7,937 bases of DNA from CAYYBZ01 sp964470285 [NCBI: uncultured Oligoflexia bacterium] (GCA_964470285.1 CAYYBZ010000075.1:1-7937), one strand, 5' to 3'. Positions 1-5,998 are shown, counted from the first letter of the stretch. Notes: generated from the letters alone by a model not told the origin. A program made the numbers and translations.

Positions 1-55
1 AATTATGGTCGAGGTCGAAACCCGCTTAGGCTCGAAAACAGCGATACTGAATTCT
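1..55 (+). repeat. 55-bp direct repeat, copy 1
   Basis: This block is identical base for base to 87-141 and touches the window edge, so it may extend leftwards. The two copies start 86 bp apart, separated by a 31-bp A-rich spacer (56-86). Inside the unit TCGAG (9-13) and CTCGA (31-35) form a short inverted repeat, and GGTCGAAACC (13-22) can form a tiny CGAA-loop hairpin. Sequence after copy 1 (ctataaaa) differs from that after copy 2 (tagaagcc). The simplest reading is tandem duplication of a spacer-plus-repeat unit. It may lie inside coding sequence (see 1-144). Confidence 0.9.
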
Positions 56-144
56 CTATAAAAAACAAAAAAGACCTTCAAGGTTCAATTATGGTCGAGG
101 TCGAAACCCGCTTAGGCTCGAAAACAGCGATACTGAATTCTTAG
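1..144 (+). CDS. possible 3' end of a gene entering from the left (partial, hypothetical)
   Basis: The frame starting at base 1 is open for 47 codons and ends at TAG 142-144; no start is visible because the frame enters from outside the window. It reads the first 55-bp repeat as NYGRGRNPLRLENSDTEF and the second, shifted one frame, as IMVEVETRLGSKTAILNS. The second reading looks like an ordinary protein C-terminus, while the first is Arg/Asn-rich and less natural. That would fit a duplication that shifted an older end of the gene. An open frame of this length can also arise by chance in a short edge segment, so this may instead be a non-coding repeat. I do not recognise the product. Confidence 0.3.
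   Translation, partial: NYGRGRNPLRLENSDTEFSIKNKKDLQGSIMVEVETRLGSKTAILNS
87..141 (+). repeat. 55-bp direct repeat, copy 2
   Basis: Second perfect copy of the repeat at 1-55. Because the period is 86 bp, which is not a multiple of 3, the two copies are read in different frames by the open frame that spans them. A TAG stop (142-144) in that frame lies directly after this copy. The spacer before it contains the small palindrome ACCTTCAAGGT (74-84). Confidence 0.9.
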
Positions 145-206
145 AAGCCAGTAATTTTAATGAATTTAACTTTAAAGTTTTGTCTAATGCTGTAAAATTA
201 TTGTTT

Positions 207-1229
207 ATGAAGACTAAAAATGGCGTCAAAATTATTGTTAAAGTTGTACTGATTGTGTTTTTTATGATTGCTTTTACGGCAAACTGTAAAGATAAAATTA
301 ATAAAAACCCGGTATCGGCTTCTCAAAAACCTCAAATAGTTACGCCTGCCCCCGCTCAAGCTGAAAATACTGCTGAAGAAGTGGAAAAAACAGAAGTTTC
401 AGTAGAAAAAAAGACATCAGATATTAAAGAACAAAAACCTGAAGAAATGATAATGAAAGAAGGGACTGCGCCTCAGATAAGAAGCCGTATCAGACCTCTT
501 GATCCTCCTGCTTTGCCTGTTATTCCGCTACATAAGGTAGTTGAGGCAGAAAAGAAAGTTGATTTTGTACTTAAAAGTGTAAAAAAGAATCAGGAGGATT
601 TTACAAAAGAACTTTCTACCCTTAGCGGGCTTGGTTTTGCAGCTTGCAAAAAGCTAAGGACTGCCGTTAAGAATCCTAAACTTCCGTGGAAAAAACGATG
701 GCTTTCGGCTATGGCCCTGGGAAGAATAGGAGGCGATTATTCCCGGTTTACTCTGCTCGAAGTTTTGGAAGATGAGTCGTCTCTTGTGAAAATGGCGGCC
801 TGCATAGCACTTAAAAACTTTAAAGATGAAGAGGTTGTTGAAGAGCTTCACAGGGTATTCCTGGAAGACAAGGGAATGCTTGTAAGAAATACAATTATCG
901 ATACACTGGTTAAAATTGGAAATCCTAAAAGTATCCCGATATTGGCGGCGGGGCTGGATAACTCGCAAAATTATTACAGAGGCAAGAACCTTTGGATCAG
1001 AAATAATATCGTTTATGCGCTTGGTAAACTTAAAAATAAGAAAGCCGTTCCCCATTTAATTGATATTCTCAACAAAAAAGATTCAAAACTTTACGATATA
1101 ACTCTTAAATCGCTGGTTTATATTGTAGAGCCCAAGGAAGAATCACTTAAGGATGATAAAGTCAGTCCTGATGAAAAAATAAAATGGTGGCTGTCGTGGT
1201 GGGACAGAAACAAGAAGGATTTTCTCTAG
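207..1229 (+). CDS. HEAT-repeat lipoprotein or membrane-anchored protein
   Basis: The product is probably an envelope-anchored scaffold or protein-interaction factor; no enzyme motif is visible. The N-terminus has a basic stretch (KTKNGVKIIVK), a hydrophobic run (VVLIVFFMIAFTA) and then Cys27, counted from ATG 207. The lipobox TANC is imperfect, so it is either a lipoprotein or a protein with an uncleaved anchor. A Pro/Glu/Lys-rich low-complexity linker of roughly 80 residues follows. The C-terminal half (about residues 140-310) is a series of helical HEAT/PBS-lyase-type repeats, with characteristic phrases such as VKMAACIALKNF, VRNTIIDTLVKIG and IRNNIVYALGKL. It ends in a Trp-rich tail (KWWLSWWDRN). 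A TTG at 180 extends the frame by nine residues, but I prefer ATG 207 because it gives a normal signal peptide. Neither start has a clear ribosome-binding site. The stop overlaps that of the convergent kinase gene. Confidence 0.8.
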   Translation: MKTKNGVKIIVKVVLIVFFMIAFTANCKDKINKNPVSASQKPQIVTPAPAQAENTAEEVEKTEVSVEKKTSDIKEQKPEEMIMKEGTAPQIRSRIRPLDPPALPVIPLHKVVEAEKKVDFVLKSVKKNQEDFTKELSTLSGLGFAACKKLRTAVKNPKLPWKKRWLSAMALGRIGGDYSRFTLLEVLEDESSLVKMAACIALKNFKDEEVVEELHRVFLEDKGMLVRNTIIDTLVKIGNPKSIPILAAGLDNSQNYYRGKNLWIRNNIVYALGKLKNKKAVPHLIDILNKKDSKLYDITLKSLVYIVEPKEESLKDDKVSPDEKIKWWLSWWDRNKKDFL

Positions 1230-2884
1230 GGGATTATGGATTCTACTATGATGTTGTTTTCAGGTTTCTCTATGCCGTAAAAAATTTTAAACCTGTCGAA
1301 TTGCGCACAAAGAAAATTGTCTGAAGATGCTGAACACTTTTTTATAGAATTGTAACGGTCTTTATCTGCAAGTAATAAAATATTCTCAATTAAGGATTCA
1401 TATGTTGCAAGGTTTTGCCTTAAGAGGTAATTGCTTGCTTTATGGGATAAAAATACCCTGGGAGTGCGCATAAAGACATCGTTAGGGTTGAATGTAAACT
1501 TAATTTTTTTTGCCTCTTCTATACTTTTCTTATGAACGAGTTTTCGGGGCTTTATTACGGCATATTTGTAAAAAGTTCTGAAAGTTTCACTATCGGCACG
1601 TAATTTATCACGATACATAAATATGAGTGTCAGAAAAACTATTGCGATGATAATTCCTAATAGCTTCAAACTGGCAAGCCTTTTTGCTTTTTTTAGAAAA
1701 CCTGCAAAAGCCGAAGGCTGTAAGGTTCCTGCTATACGTGAAATCGAGCCTATTGACCCGGATATGCTGTCTAAAGGTGCAACACCTTTGGATTTTAGAT
1801 GTGTACCTGATTCTTCAATTTCAAATTCGGATGTATTGTTATCTATACTGCCTATTGAATCAGGGATTCCTTCTGCTCTGTTAATCTGCTCAAAAAACTC
1901 CATAGTGTTTGTAGGATCATCTTCAACATATGGGAATTCCTGGTGAATGTATTCTCTCATGAAATCCTTATTAATAAGAAGTCCCTCTTTATATCCCCAC
2001 AGAAGAAGTTCATTCTTAAACTGCTCGGCTGTTTGATAGCGCGACCATTTTTTTCTTTTCAAAGCTTTAAATACGATTTTCGAAAGGTCTTTTGTTATGT
2101 CCGGATTTTTGGCAGCAGGGTCGGGTATATCTGCTTTTCTAACCTTCTCAATTATTTTAACTTCGCTTTGCCCGCCGAAAAGACTCTGAATAGTAAGCAT
2201 TTCCCACATTACAATGCCGGCGGAAAAAAGATCGGAACGCTGATCGAGAGTTTTGCCTTTTGCCTGCTCGGGCGACATGTAGCTGAATTTGCCTTTTAGT
2301 ATGCCGGCCTGTGTTTCAGTAAGCGATCCGCTTGATTTGGCAATCTCAAAATGCGAGCCTTTTGCTTTCGCTATTCCGAAATCAAGAATCTTAACCTCGC
2401 CGTCATAAGAAACCATGATGTTCTGAGGGCTTATATCTCGGTGAATTATTTCAAGCGGTTTATTAAAATTGTCTTTTCTGGAATGCGCATATGCCAGACC
2501 TTCAAGAAGGCAGATCATGACATAAAAAACTATATCCATCGGAAATTTTGCGTTGTCTGAATAAGCTTTCTTCAAAAAAGTTCTTAAATCTTTACCGTTA
2601 ACGTATTCCATGGCTATGAAGTAATGATTGTCAACAAGTCCAAAGTCATAAATGGGAACTACGTTGGGATGATTTAAAAGCATGGCCACCTTTGCTTCGT
2701 TGATAAGCATTGAGATGAGTTTTTTATCTCTTGAAAAATCGGCCAGTATTCGTTTAATGGCGATAGGTTTGCCGCTGCTGCCTGAATACTCGGCCTTATA
2801 AACTTCGGCCATACCTCCGACTCCGATTTTCTTAATCAGCCGGTATTTACCGAATTTTCTGGTTTTGCGTTCTACGGCTGTCAT
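1226..2884 (-). CDS. transmembrane serine/threonine protein kinase (Hanks/PknB type)
   Basis: The product transfers phosphate from ATP to Ser/Thr of target proteins at the inner membrane. Residue numbers count from a TTG at 2902 that gives 558 residues. I prefer ATG 2884 (residue 7), although neither start has a good Shine-Dalgarno sequence. The kinase domain (about 20-300) has the Gly loop IGVGGMAEVY (26-35), ATP-binding Lys50 (IAIK), helix-C Glu69, the catalytic loop HRDISPQN (154-161), DFG (174-176), a Ser/Thr-rich activation loop and SPE (210-212). Asp156, Asn161 and Asp174 are intact. Ser replaces the usual Lys in the catalytic loop, as is common in myxobacterial kinases. An acidic/Ser-rich juxtamembrane linker, one transmembrane helix (about 414-430) and an unrecognised C-terminal extracytoplasmic domain of about 128 residues follow. 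Two close cysteines (523, 532) lie in that domain. It sits downstream of the lipoprotein gene in a likely operon. Confidence 0.93.
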   Translation of the reverse strand: MTAVERKTRKFGKYRLIKKIGVGGMAEVYKAEYSGSSGKPIAIKRILADFSRDKKLISMLINEAKVAMLLNHPNVVPIYDFGLVDNHYFIAMEYVNGKDLRTFLKKAYSDNAKFPMDIVFYVMICLLEGLAYAHSRKDNFNKPLEIIHRDISPQNIMVSYDGEVKILDFGIAKAKGSHFEIAKSSGSLTETQAGILKGKFSYMSPEQAKGKTLDQRSDLFSAGIVMWEMLTIQSLFGGQSEVKIIEKVRKADIPDPAAKNPDITKDLSKIVFKALKRKKWSRYQTAEQFKNELLLWGYKEGLLINKDFMREYIHQEFPYVEDDPTNTMEFFEQINRAEGIPDSIGSIDNNTSEFEIEESGTHLKSKGVAPLDSISGSIGSISRIAGTLQPSAFAGFLKKAKRLASLKLLGIIIAIVFLTLIFMYRDKLRADSETFRTFYKYAVIKPRKLVHKKSIEEAKKIKFTFNPNDVFMRTPRVFLSHKASNYLLRQNLATYESLIENILLLADKDRYNSIKKCSASSDNFLCAQFDRFKIFYGIEKPENNIIVESIIP

Positions 2885-2936
2885 AATACTGCGGATAGAC
2901 AATAAGAATGTAAATTTTTAAATACGGAAGAAAAAA

Positions 2937-3443
2937 TTACCGTTTCCCCGGGGAAAGATTTTCCTGCACCTGTCTTAGCAGATTTGATTCCTTAAGCGTA
3001 GAGCTCTCACAATCCAGCCACTGATAAACTGAGCCGGAAAAATCTATTCCCGCCGTAACAGAATCGACGAAGTACTGTTCCTTGTTTTTAACCATAACCT
3101 TGGCGCCTTTTCCGTCGGGTCTAATTTTTATCATAAATTTGTATCTGATCGTGTAAGGGATTCGGTTTTCATCGAATCCGGAGTACAGGTAGTCGGATTT
3201 TCCCTTTATCCAGTCGGTTACGATAAGTCCTGATTCCTTTGAGGAAGAAATAACAGGATATTTTGAAACTGTCTTCATGACAGCATTCCAGGTTTGAGCG
3301 AAATTAGCATTGTAGCTCATAGAAGTTCTATGCCTTTTGGTATTTAATTTACCCGGTTCCTTAAAATCCTTGGAAGCACATCCGATAAGAATAAAAAAGG
3401 CGAAAATAAGGAATATAAAGGATAGTTTAACTGGCTTTGACAT
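2937..3443 (-). CDS. small lipoprotein, BamC/NlpB-like domain suspected
   Basis: A 168-residue secreted lipoprotein. The signal peptide is textbook: MSKPVK, then a hydrophobic core FIFLIFAFFI and the lipobox LIGC with Cys22 as the lipidated residue. The next residues (ASKD) place no Asp at +2, which would fit outer-membrane sorting under E. coli rules. The mature part has the pattern F..TWNAVMKTVSKYPVISS followed by ESGLIVTDW and a basic beta-strand segment (RYKFMIKIRP). That pattern recalls BamC-type domains, in which a helix is followed by strands that start after a 'GxI.T.W' phrase. This family call is from pattern only. The start is supported by AAGGAG 7 nt upstream of the ATG. It ends 52 bp before the preferred kinase start, so it probably shares that transcript and could be a partner of the kinase's extracytoplasmic domain. 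Confidence 0.8.
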   Translation of the reverse strand: MSKPVKLSFIFLIFAFFILIGCASKDFKEPGKLNTKRHRTSMSYNANFAQTWNAVMKTVSKYPVISSSKESGLIVTDWIKGKSDYLYSGFDENRIPYTIRYKFMIKIRPDGKGAKVMVKNKEQYFVDSVTAGIDFSGSVYQWLDCESSTLKESNLLRQVQENLSPGKR

Positions 3444-3450
3444 TTACCGA

Positions 3451-3456
3451 CTCCTT
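3451..3456 (-). promoter_or_regulatory. ribosome-binding site of the lipoprotein gene
   Basis: The complementary strand reads AAGGAG, 7 nt before the ATG at 3443-3441. This fixes the lipoprotein start. It contrasts with the kinase gene downstream, which has no such sequence. Confidence 0.75.
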
Positions 3457-3478
3457 GAAAGCATTTTTAATATAAAAT

Positions 3479-3506
3479 TCTATAACGATTATAAGAGCTT
3501 TTACAA
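3479..3506 (-). promoter_or_regulatory. possible sigma-70-type promoter of the lipoprotein-kinase operon
   Basis: On the minus strand TTGTAA (3506-3501) and TATAGA (3484-3479) are separated by 16 bp, some 36 bp before the lipoprotein ATG. A perfect TATAAT hexamer (3493-3488) overlaps the spacer and could be the real -10, but it lacks a good -35. The region is AT-rich, so such matches arise easily. Confidence 0.35.
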
Positions 3507-3556
3507 GTTATTTTATTTTCTTAGCATATCGTATACATTTATTGTCAGCTAATTGC

Positions 3557-3585
3557 TTGACCCTTAACAAGTATATTTATATCAT
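3557..3585 (+). promoter_or_regulatory. sigma-70-type promoter of the HU-family gene
   Basis: TTGACC (3557-3562) and TATCAT (3580-3585) are separated by exactly 17 bp. Both hexamers match five of six consensus bases. Transcription would start near 3592, leaving a leader of about 37 nt that contains the ribosome-binding site. Confidence 0.6.
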
Positions 3586-3616
3586 AACTTTTAATATATA
3601 ATTCCCACAATACTTT

Positions 3617-3625
3617 AAGGAGGAG
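3617..3625 (+). promoter_or_regulatory. strong ribosome-binding site of the HU-family gene
   Basis: AAGGAGGAG immediately precedes the ATG at 3629. It is the strongest Shine-Dalgarno sequence in the window, as expected for an abundant nucleoid protein. Confidence 0.8.
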
Positions 3626-3628
3626 AAA

Positions 3629-3907
3629 ATGACAAAACAGGAATTAATTGAAAAGATTCATGCTAATTGTTCAAAAAAGGGCTATTCAAAATCCATGATT
3701 TCACAGATTACAGATTCTATTTTCAATACCATCGGTAACAGTATCAAAAAAGACAAGAGATTCTATTATCCCGGATTCGGTACATGGACGGTTAGGTCAA
3801 GAAAATCAAGAAAGGGAAGAAATCCTCAAACGGGCGAAATGATAACAATAAAAGCCTCTAAAACAGTCGGGTTCAGACCCGCTCCGAACCTGAAAGAATC
3901 CTTGTAG
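3629..3907 (+). CDS. HU/IHF-family DNA-binding protein
   Basis: A 92-residue nucleoid protein of the usual length for this family. It should form a dimer that binds and bends DNA through two beta-arms. The N-terminal helices (MTKQELIEKIHANC...) are followed by the hallmark turn PGFGTWTVRSRKSRKGRNP. The arm-tip motif RNPQTGE has the intercalating Pro at residue 66, and the arm returns through IKASKTVGFRPAPNLKESL. It is a complete, ordinary member; whether it is HU-like or IHF-like cannot be settled from one sequence. It is monocistronic, with its own promoter and a strong terminator. Its neighbour across the terminator is a sigma-54 activator, a regulator class that often needs DNA bending. 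It could assist at the promoter before the radical SAM gene, but co-location is the only evidence. Confidence 0.95.
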   Translation: MTKQELIEKIHANCSKKGYSKSMISQITDSIFNTIGNSIKKDKRFYYPGFGTWTVRSRKSRKGRNPQTGEMITIKASKTVGFRPAPNLKESL

Positions 3908-3926
3908 AGATGCTGCGGATATAACT

Positions 3927-3959
3927 AAAAAGAGGAGGCTTTAGGCCTCCTCTTTTTTT
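3927..3959. terminator. bidirectional intrinsic terminator between the HU-family and activator genes
   Basis: AAAAAGAGGAGGC (3927-3939) pairs perfectly with GCCTCCTCTTTTT (3945-3957) around the loop TTTAG. On the plus strand the stem runs into a seven-T tract (3953-3959), which ends the HU-family transcript 20 nt after its stop. Read on the minus strand, the A run becomes a T tract, so the same hairpin can end the convergent activator gene whose stop is at 3983. Confidence 0.92.
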
Positions 3960-3982
3960 GTTCAAATTTAATCCGAAGCGCT

Positions 3983-5638
3983 TTACTGCTTTTCGAGTCC
4001 GTACTTCTTTATTTTTTCGTGTAAAGTAGATTTAGATATTCCCAGGGTTTTAGCAGTTGCCTGCTTATTCCATTTATGTTTTTTCAGCTCAAAAAGAATT
4101 TTATCCTTTTCAACGTCACGAAGTGTCTTTACGGTTTTGGCATCTTTAAATTCGGATAGATTGTAATCAAAGGCCGTCGGTTCACCGAATGCCTGAGGCG
4201 CAAAACTTAGGTGTTTGGGTTCAATTGTAATGCAGTCGCATTCTAAAATTGTCCTGGAAATCAGATTTTTAAGCTCTCTGACGTTCCCGGGCCACTTCTC
4301 CTTTTTCAAAACTGTAAATGCCTTTGGCGAAATATTTTTAACTTTTGTTTTGCCCTTGGCGATTTCTTCGTTTAAAAAGTGTTCTGCCAGAACGGATATG
4401 TCTTCAGGCCTCTCCCTTAAAGACGGTATTACAAGTGGAATAATCATCAATCTGTAGAAAAGGTCCTCCCGAAAGCGGCCGGCCTTAACTTCGGATGCTA
4501 GATTTTTATTTGTTGCGGCTATTATTCTCACATCAATATCGATCAGGTCGTTTCCGCCTACTCTTTTTATTTCGCGGTTTTCCAGAACCCTTAAAAGTTT
4601 GGGCTGCAGTTCAAGCGGCATCTCTGCGATTTCATCGAGAAATATTGTCCCGTTATTTGCGTGTTCAAAGGCACCCTTTCTCTGCTGATGAGCCGAAGTA
4701 AAAGCCCCTTTTTCATGGCCGAAAAGTTCGCTTTCTATCAGATCTTTTGATATTGCTCCGCAGTTAATCGTTACAAACGGCTTTGAATTTCTGGCAGAGC
4801 GTTTATAAATGGCTCTTGCCAGAAGTTCTTTGCCTGTCCCGGTTTCCCCCTGAATAAGAACAGTTGAATCAGAATTTGCAATCTTCTCGATCAGCGCAAA
4901 AATCTCTCTTAATTTGTCAGATTTTGAAATAATTCCCTCAAATTCAATTTCTTTTATAGGAGAAACCTTTCTGGATTCATTTTCCGTATAAAATTTAAGA
5001 ATTGTTTTACCGATCTCTATAAGAGAATTGTGAGGAAGTGAGGTTTCCAATACTTTCTGACCGTTAAGGATTATTCCGTTTGTTGAACCCATATCCTTTA
5101 TAAAAAACTCGCCGCCTCTATTTTCTATTTTTGCATGAAAATTCGATGCGAATTCGTCTGTGATAACGATATCGTTTGATTTTGATTTACCGATAGAAAT
5201 AATGCTTTTTGTGACCGGATAAATCTTATTTTTAGAACCTTCAAGTCTCAGAAGGGCCCTTTCAACAACAAGCTCGTTATCGTCAGGTTTGTAGGAAATT
5301 ATCCTGGTGGGATCGGAATCGATAATTTTTGTGGAAACTTCCTCAATCTCCTCTTTGTTGTGCGAAAATTTAATCATCCAGCTACCTATTTTTATCTTAT
5401 CGCCGTCATTAAGCTCATGAGAGTAAATTCTTTTGGAATTAACGAATGTGCCGTTTGTGCTCTTATCGTTTATGAAATACTTACTATCCTTATTTGTAAT
5501 TGTCATATGCAGTCTTGAGATGTTCATATCAGGGAGACATATGTCGTTATCGGGGTTTCTACCGATAGATACCGTTTCCTTGCGGATTTGAAATCTCATG
5601 AGTTCTTCTGAATTTCTAAAAAGATTAAGTTCAGCCAT
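3983..5638 (-). CDS. sigma-54-dependent transcriptional activator with two FHA domains
   Basis: A 551-residue NtrC-class enhancer-binding protein. It should hydrolyse ATP to open sigma-54 promoters, with phosphothreonine-binding FHA domains in place of a receiver domain. FHA1 (about 20-90) keeps GR (26-27), SRLH (41-44) and TNGT (61-64). FHA2 (about 145-215) has Lys151 where the usual phosphate-binding Arg sits, with SNFH and TNG present. The linker contains two Thr-x-x-Ile motifs (103, 111). The AAA+ domain (about 235-465) has Walker A GETGTGKE (264-271), the sigma-54 loop as GAFTSA (311-316) instead of GAFTGA, Walker B TIFLDE (331-336) and GNVREL (451-456). The C-terminal Fis-type helix-turn-helix is near 522-548. 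AAGGGG, 10 nt before the ATG, supports the start. The neighbouring kinase gene is a plausible upstream partner. The gene is divergent from the radical SAM gene. Confidence 0.95.
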   Translation of the reverse strand: MAELNLFRNSEELMRFQIRKETVSIGRNPDNDICLPDMNISRLHMTITNKDSKYFINDKSTNGTFVNSKRIYSHELNDGDKIKIGSWMIKFSHNKEEIEEVSTKIIDSDPTRIISYKPDDNELVVERALLRLEGSKNKIYPVTKSIISIGKSKSNDIVITDEFASNFHAKIENRGGEFFIKDMGSTNGIILNGQKVLETSLPHNSLIEIGKTILKFYTENESRKVSPIKEIEFEGIISKSDKLREIFALIEKIANSDSTVLIQGETGTGKELLARAIYKRSARNSKPFVTINCGAISKDLIESELFGHEKGAFTSAHQQRKGAFEHANNGTIFLDEIAEMPLELQPKLLRVLENREIKRVGGNDLIDIDVRIIAATNKNLASEVKAGRFREDLFYRLMIIPLVIPSLRERPEDISVLAEHFLNEEIAKGKTKVKNISPKAFTVLKKEKWPGNVRELKNLISRTILECDCITIEPKHLSFAPQAFGEPTAFDYNLSEFKDAKTVKTLRDVEKDKILFELKKHKWNKQATAKTLGISKSTLHEKIKKYGLEKQ

Positions 5639-5687
5639 TTTTAGCGTTCCCCTTTGAGAATAGAATATGTAAACAGTGATAGTTAAT

Positions 5688-5717
5688 ATATTAGAAAAAA
5701 TTTTAAAAGTAAAACAA
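5688..5717 (-). promoter_or_regulatory. possible promoter of the FHA activator gene
   Basis: On the minus strand TTGTTT (5717-5712) and TAATAT (5693-5688) are 18 bp apart, with a predicted start near 5681 and a leader of about 43 nt containing AAGGGG. The surrounding sequence is very AT-rich, so the call is weak. Confidence 0.35.
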
Positions 5718-5738
5718 GGAACCTATTGACAATTTTGC

Positions 5739-5810
5739 CAATGATGTGTAGAAAACGCGGTCTTATCTAAGTTCTTATAAAAATTTGATATTTTACTGTA
5801 CAATGATGTG
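5739..5810 (+). promoter_or_regulatory. paired 10-mer CAATGATGTG, candidate upstream activator sites
   Basis: CAATGATGTG occurs at 5739-5748 and 5801-5810. The copies are 62 bp apart, close to six helical turns, so on the same face of the helix. They lie about 170 and 230 bp upstream of the predicted sigma-54 start, within the range where enhancer-binding proteins bind. The second copy overlaps a GATGT/ACATC inverted repeat (5805-5809, 5819-5823). A 10-bp repeat can occur by chance in this AT-rich stretch. Confidence 0.3.
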
Positions 5811-5922
5811 CATTCATAACATCTTAAAATTAAATATAAATGTTGCTGTTTCTCAATTTATCTAATTATTTCAGTACATTTATGAATATTTTTATCTGGA
5901 ACCCAATAACAAAACCATGTCA

Positions 5923-5935
5923 TATCAAACAGTTA
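5923..5935 (+). promoter_or_regulatory. IHF-consensus-like site
   Basis: TATCAAACAGTTA fits every fixed position of the E. coli IHF consensus WATCAANNNNTTR. It ends 13 bp before the -24-like element, roughly where a DNA bend would fold an upstream activator onto a sigma-54 promoter. An HU/IHF-family gene is encoded 2 kb away. The E. coli consensus may not hold in this organism. Confidence 0.35.
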
Positions 5936-5948
5936 TAAATATCTATAG

Positions 5949-5965
5949 TTGGTACGAATCTTGTA
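5949..5965 (+). promoter_or_regulatory. sigma-54 (-24/-12)-like promoter of the radical SAM gene
   Basis: TTGGTACGAATCTTGTA fits the sigma-54 pattern TTGGCACG-N4-TTGCA with the right spacing, deviating at two positions: T for C in the -24 box, and TTGT for TTGC in the -12 box. The invariant -24 GG and the -12 G are kept. Transcription would start near 5976, leaving a leader of about 29 nt with AAGGTGG. The divergent neighbour is itself a sigma-54 activator, which strengthens the call. Confidence 0.5.
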
Positions 5966-5991
5966 TTAAATAGCGAATTAAATTTTAGCTT

Positions 5992-5998
5992 AAGGTGG
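5992..5998 (+). promoter_or_regulatory. ribosome-binding site of the radical SAM gene
   Basis: AAGGTGG lies 6 nt before ATG 6005 and supports that start for the radical SAM protein. Confidence 0.7.

Noticed and set aside
1-141. CRISPR array (repeat, spacer, repeat)
   Set aside because: The repeat is 55 bp, longer than normal CRISPR repeats, only two copies and one A-rich spacer are visible, and no cas gene is near. Duplication fits better.
654-1055. 133-codon open frame on the minus strand within the HEAT-repeat gene
   Set aside because: It lies wholly antisense to a well-supported gene, has no ribosome-binding site or recognisable domain, and its composition looks like a shadow frame.
2423-2443. 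Ser instead of Lys in the kinase catalytic loop (HRDISPQN) as a sign of a pseudokinase
   Set aside because: The Asp, Asn, DFG Asp, ATP-binding Lys and helix-C Glu are all present, and HRDxSPQN is common in apparently active myxobacterial-type kinases.
1623-2560. Several plus-strand open frames opposite the kinase
   Set aside because: They are antisense to conserved kinase motifs and the transmembrane segment and show no features of their own.
5726-5754. Perfect -35 hexamer TTGACA on the plus strand upstream of the radical SAM gene
   Set aside because: The hexamer 17 bp downstream (TAGAAA) is a poor -10, and the start would leave a leader of about 240 nt. The -24/-12-like element close to the gene is a better candidate, although an additional weak promoter cannot be excluded.
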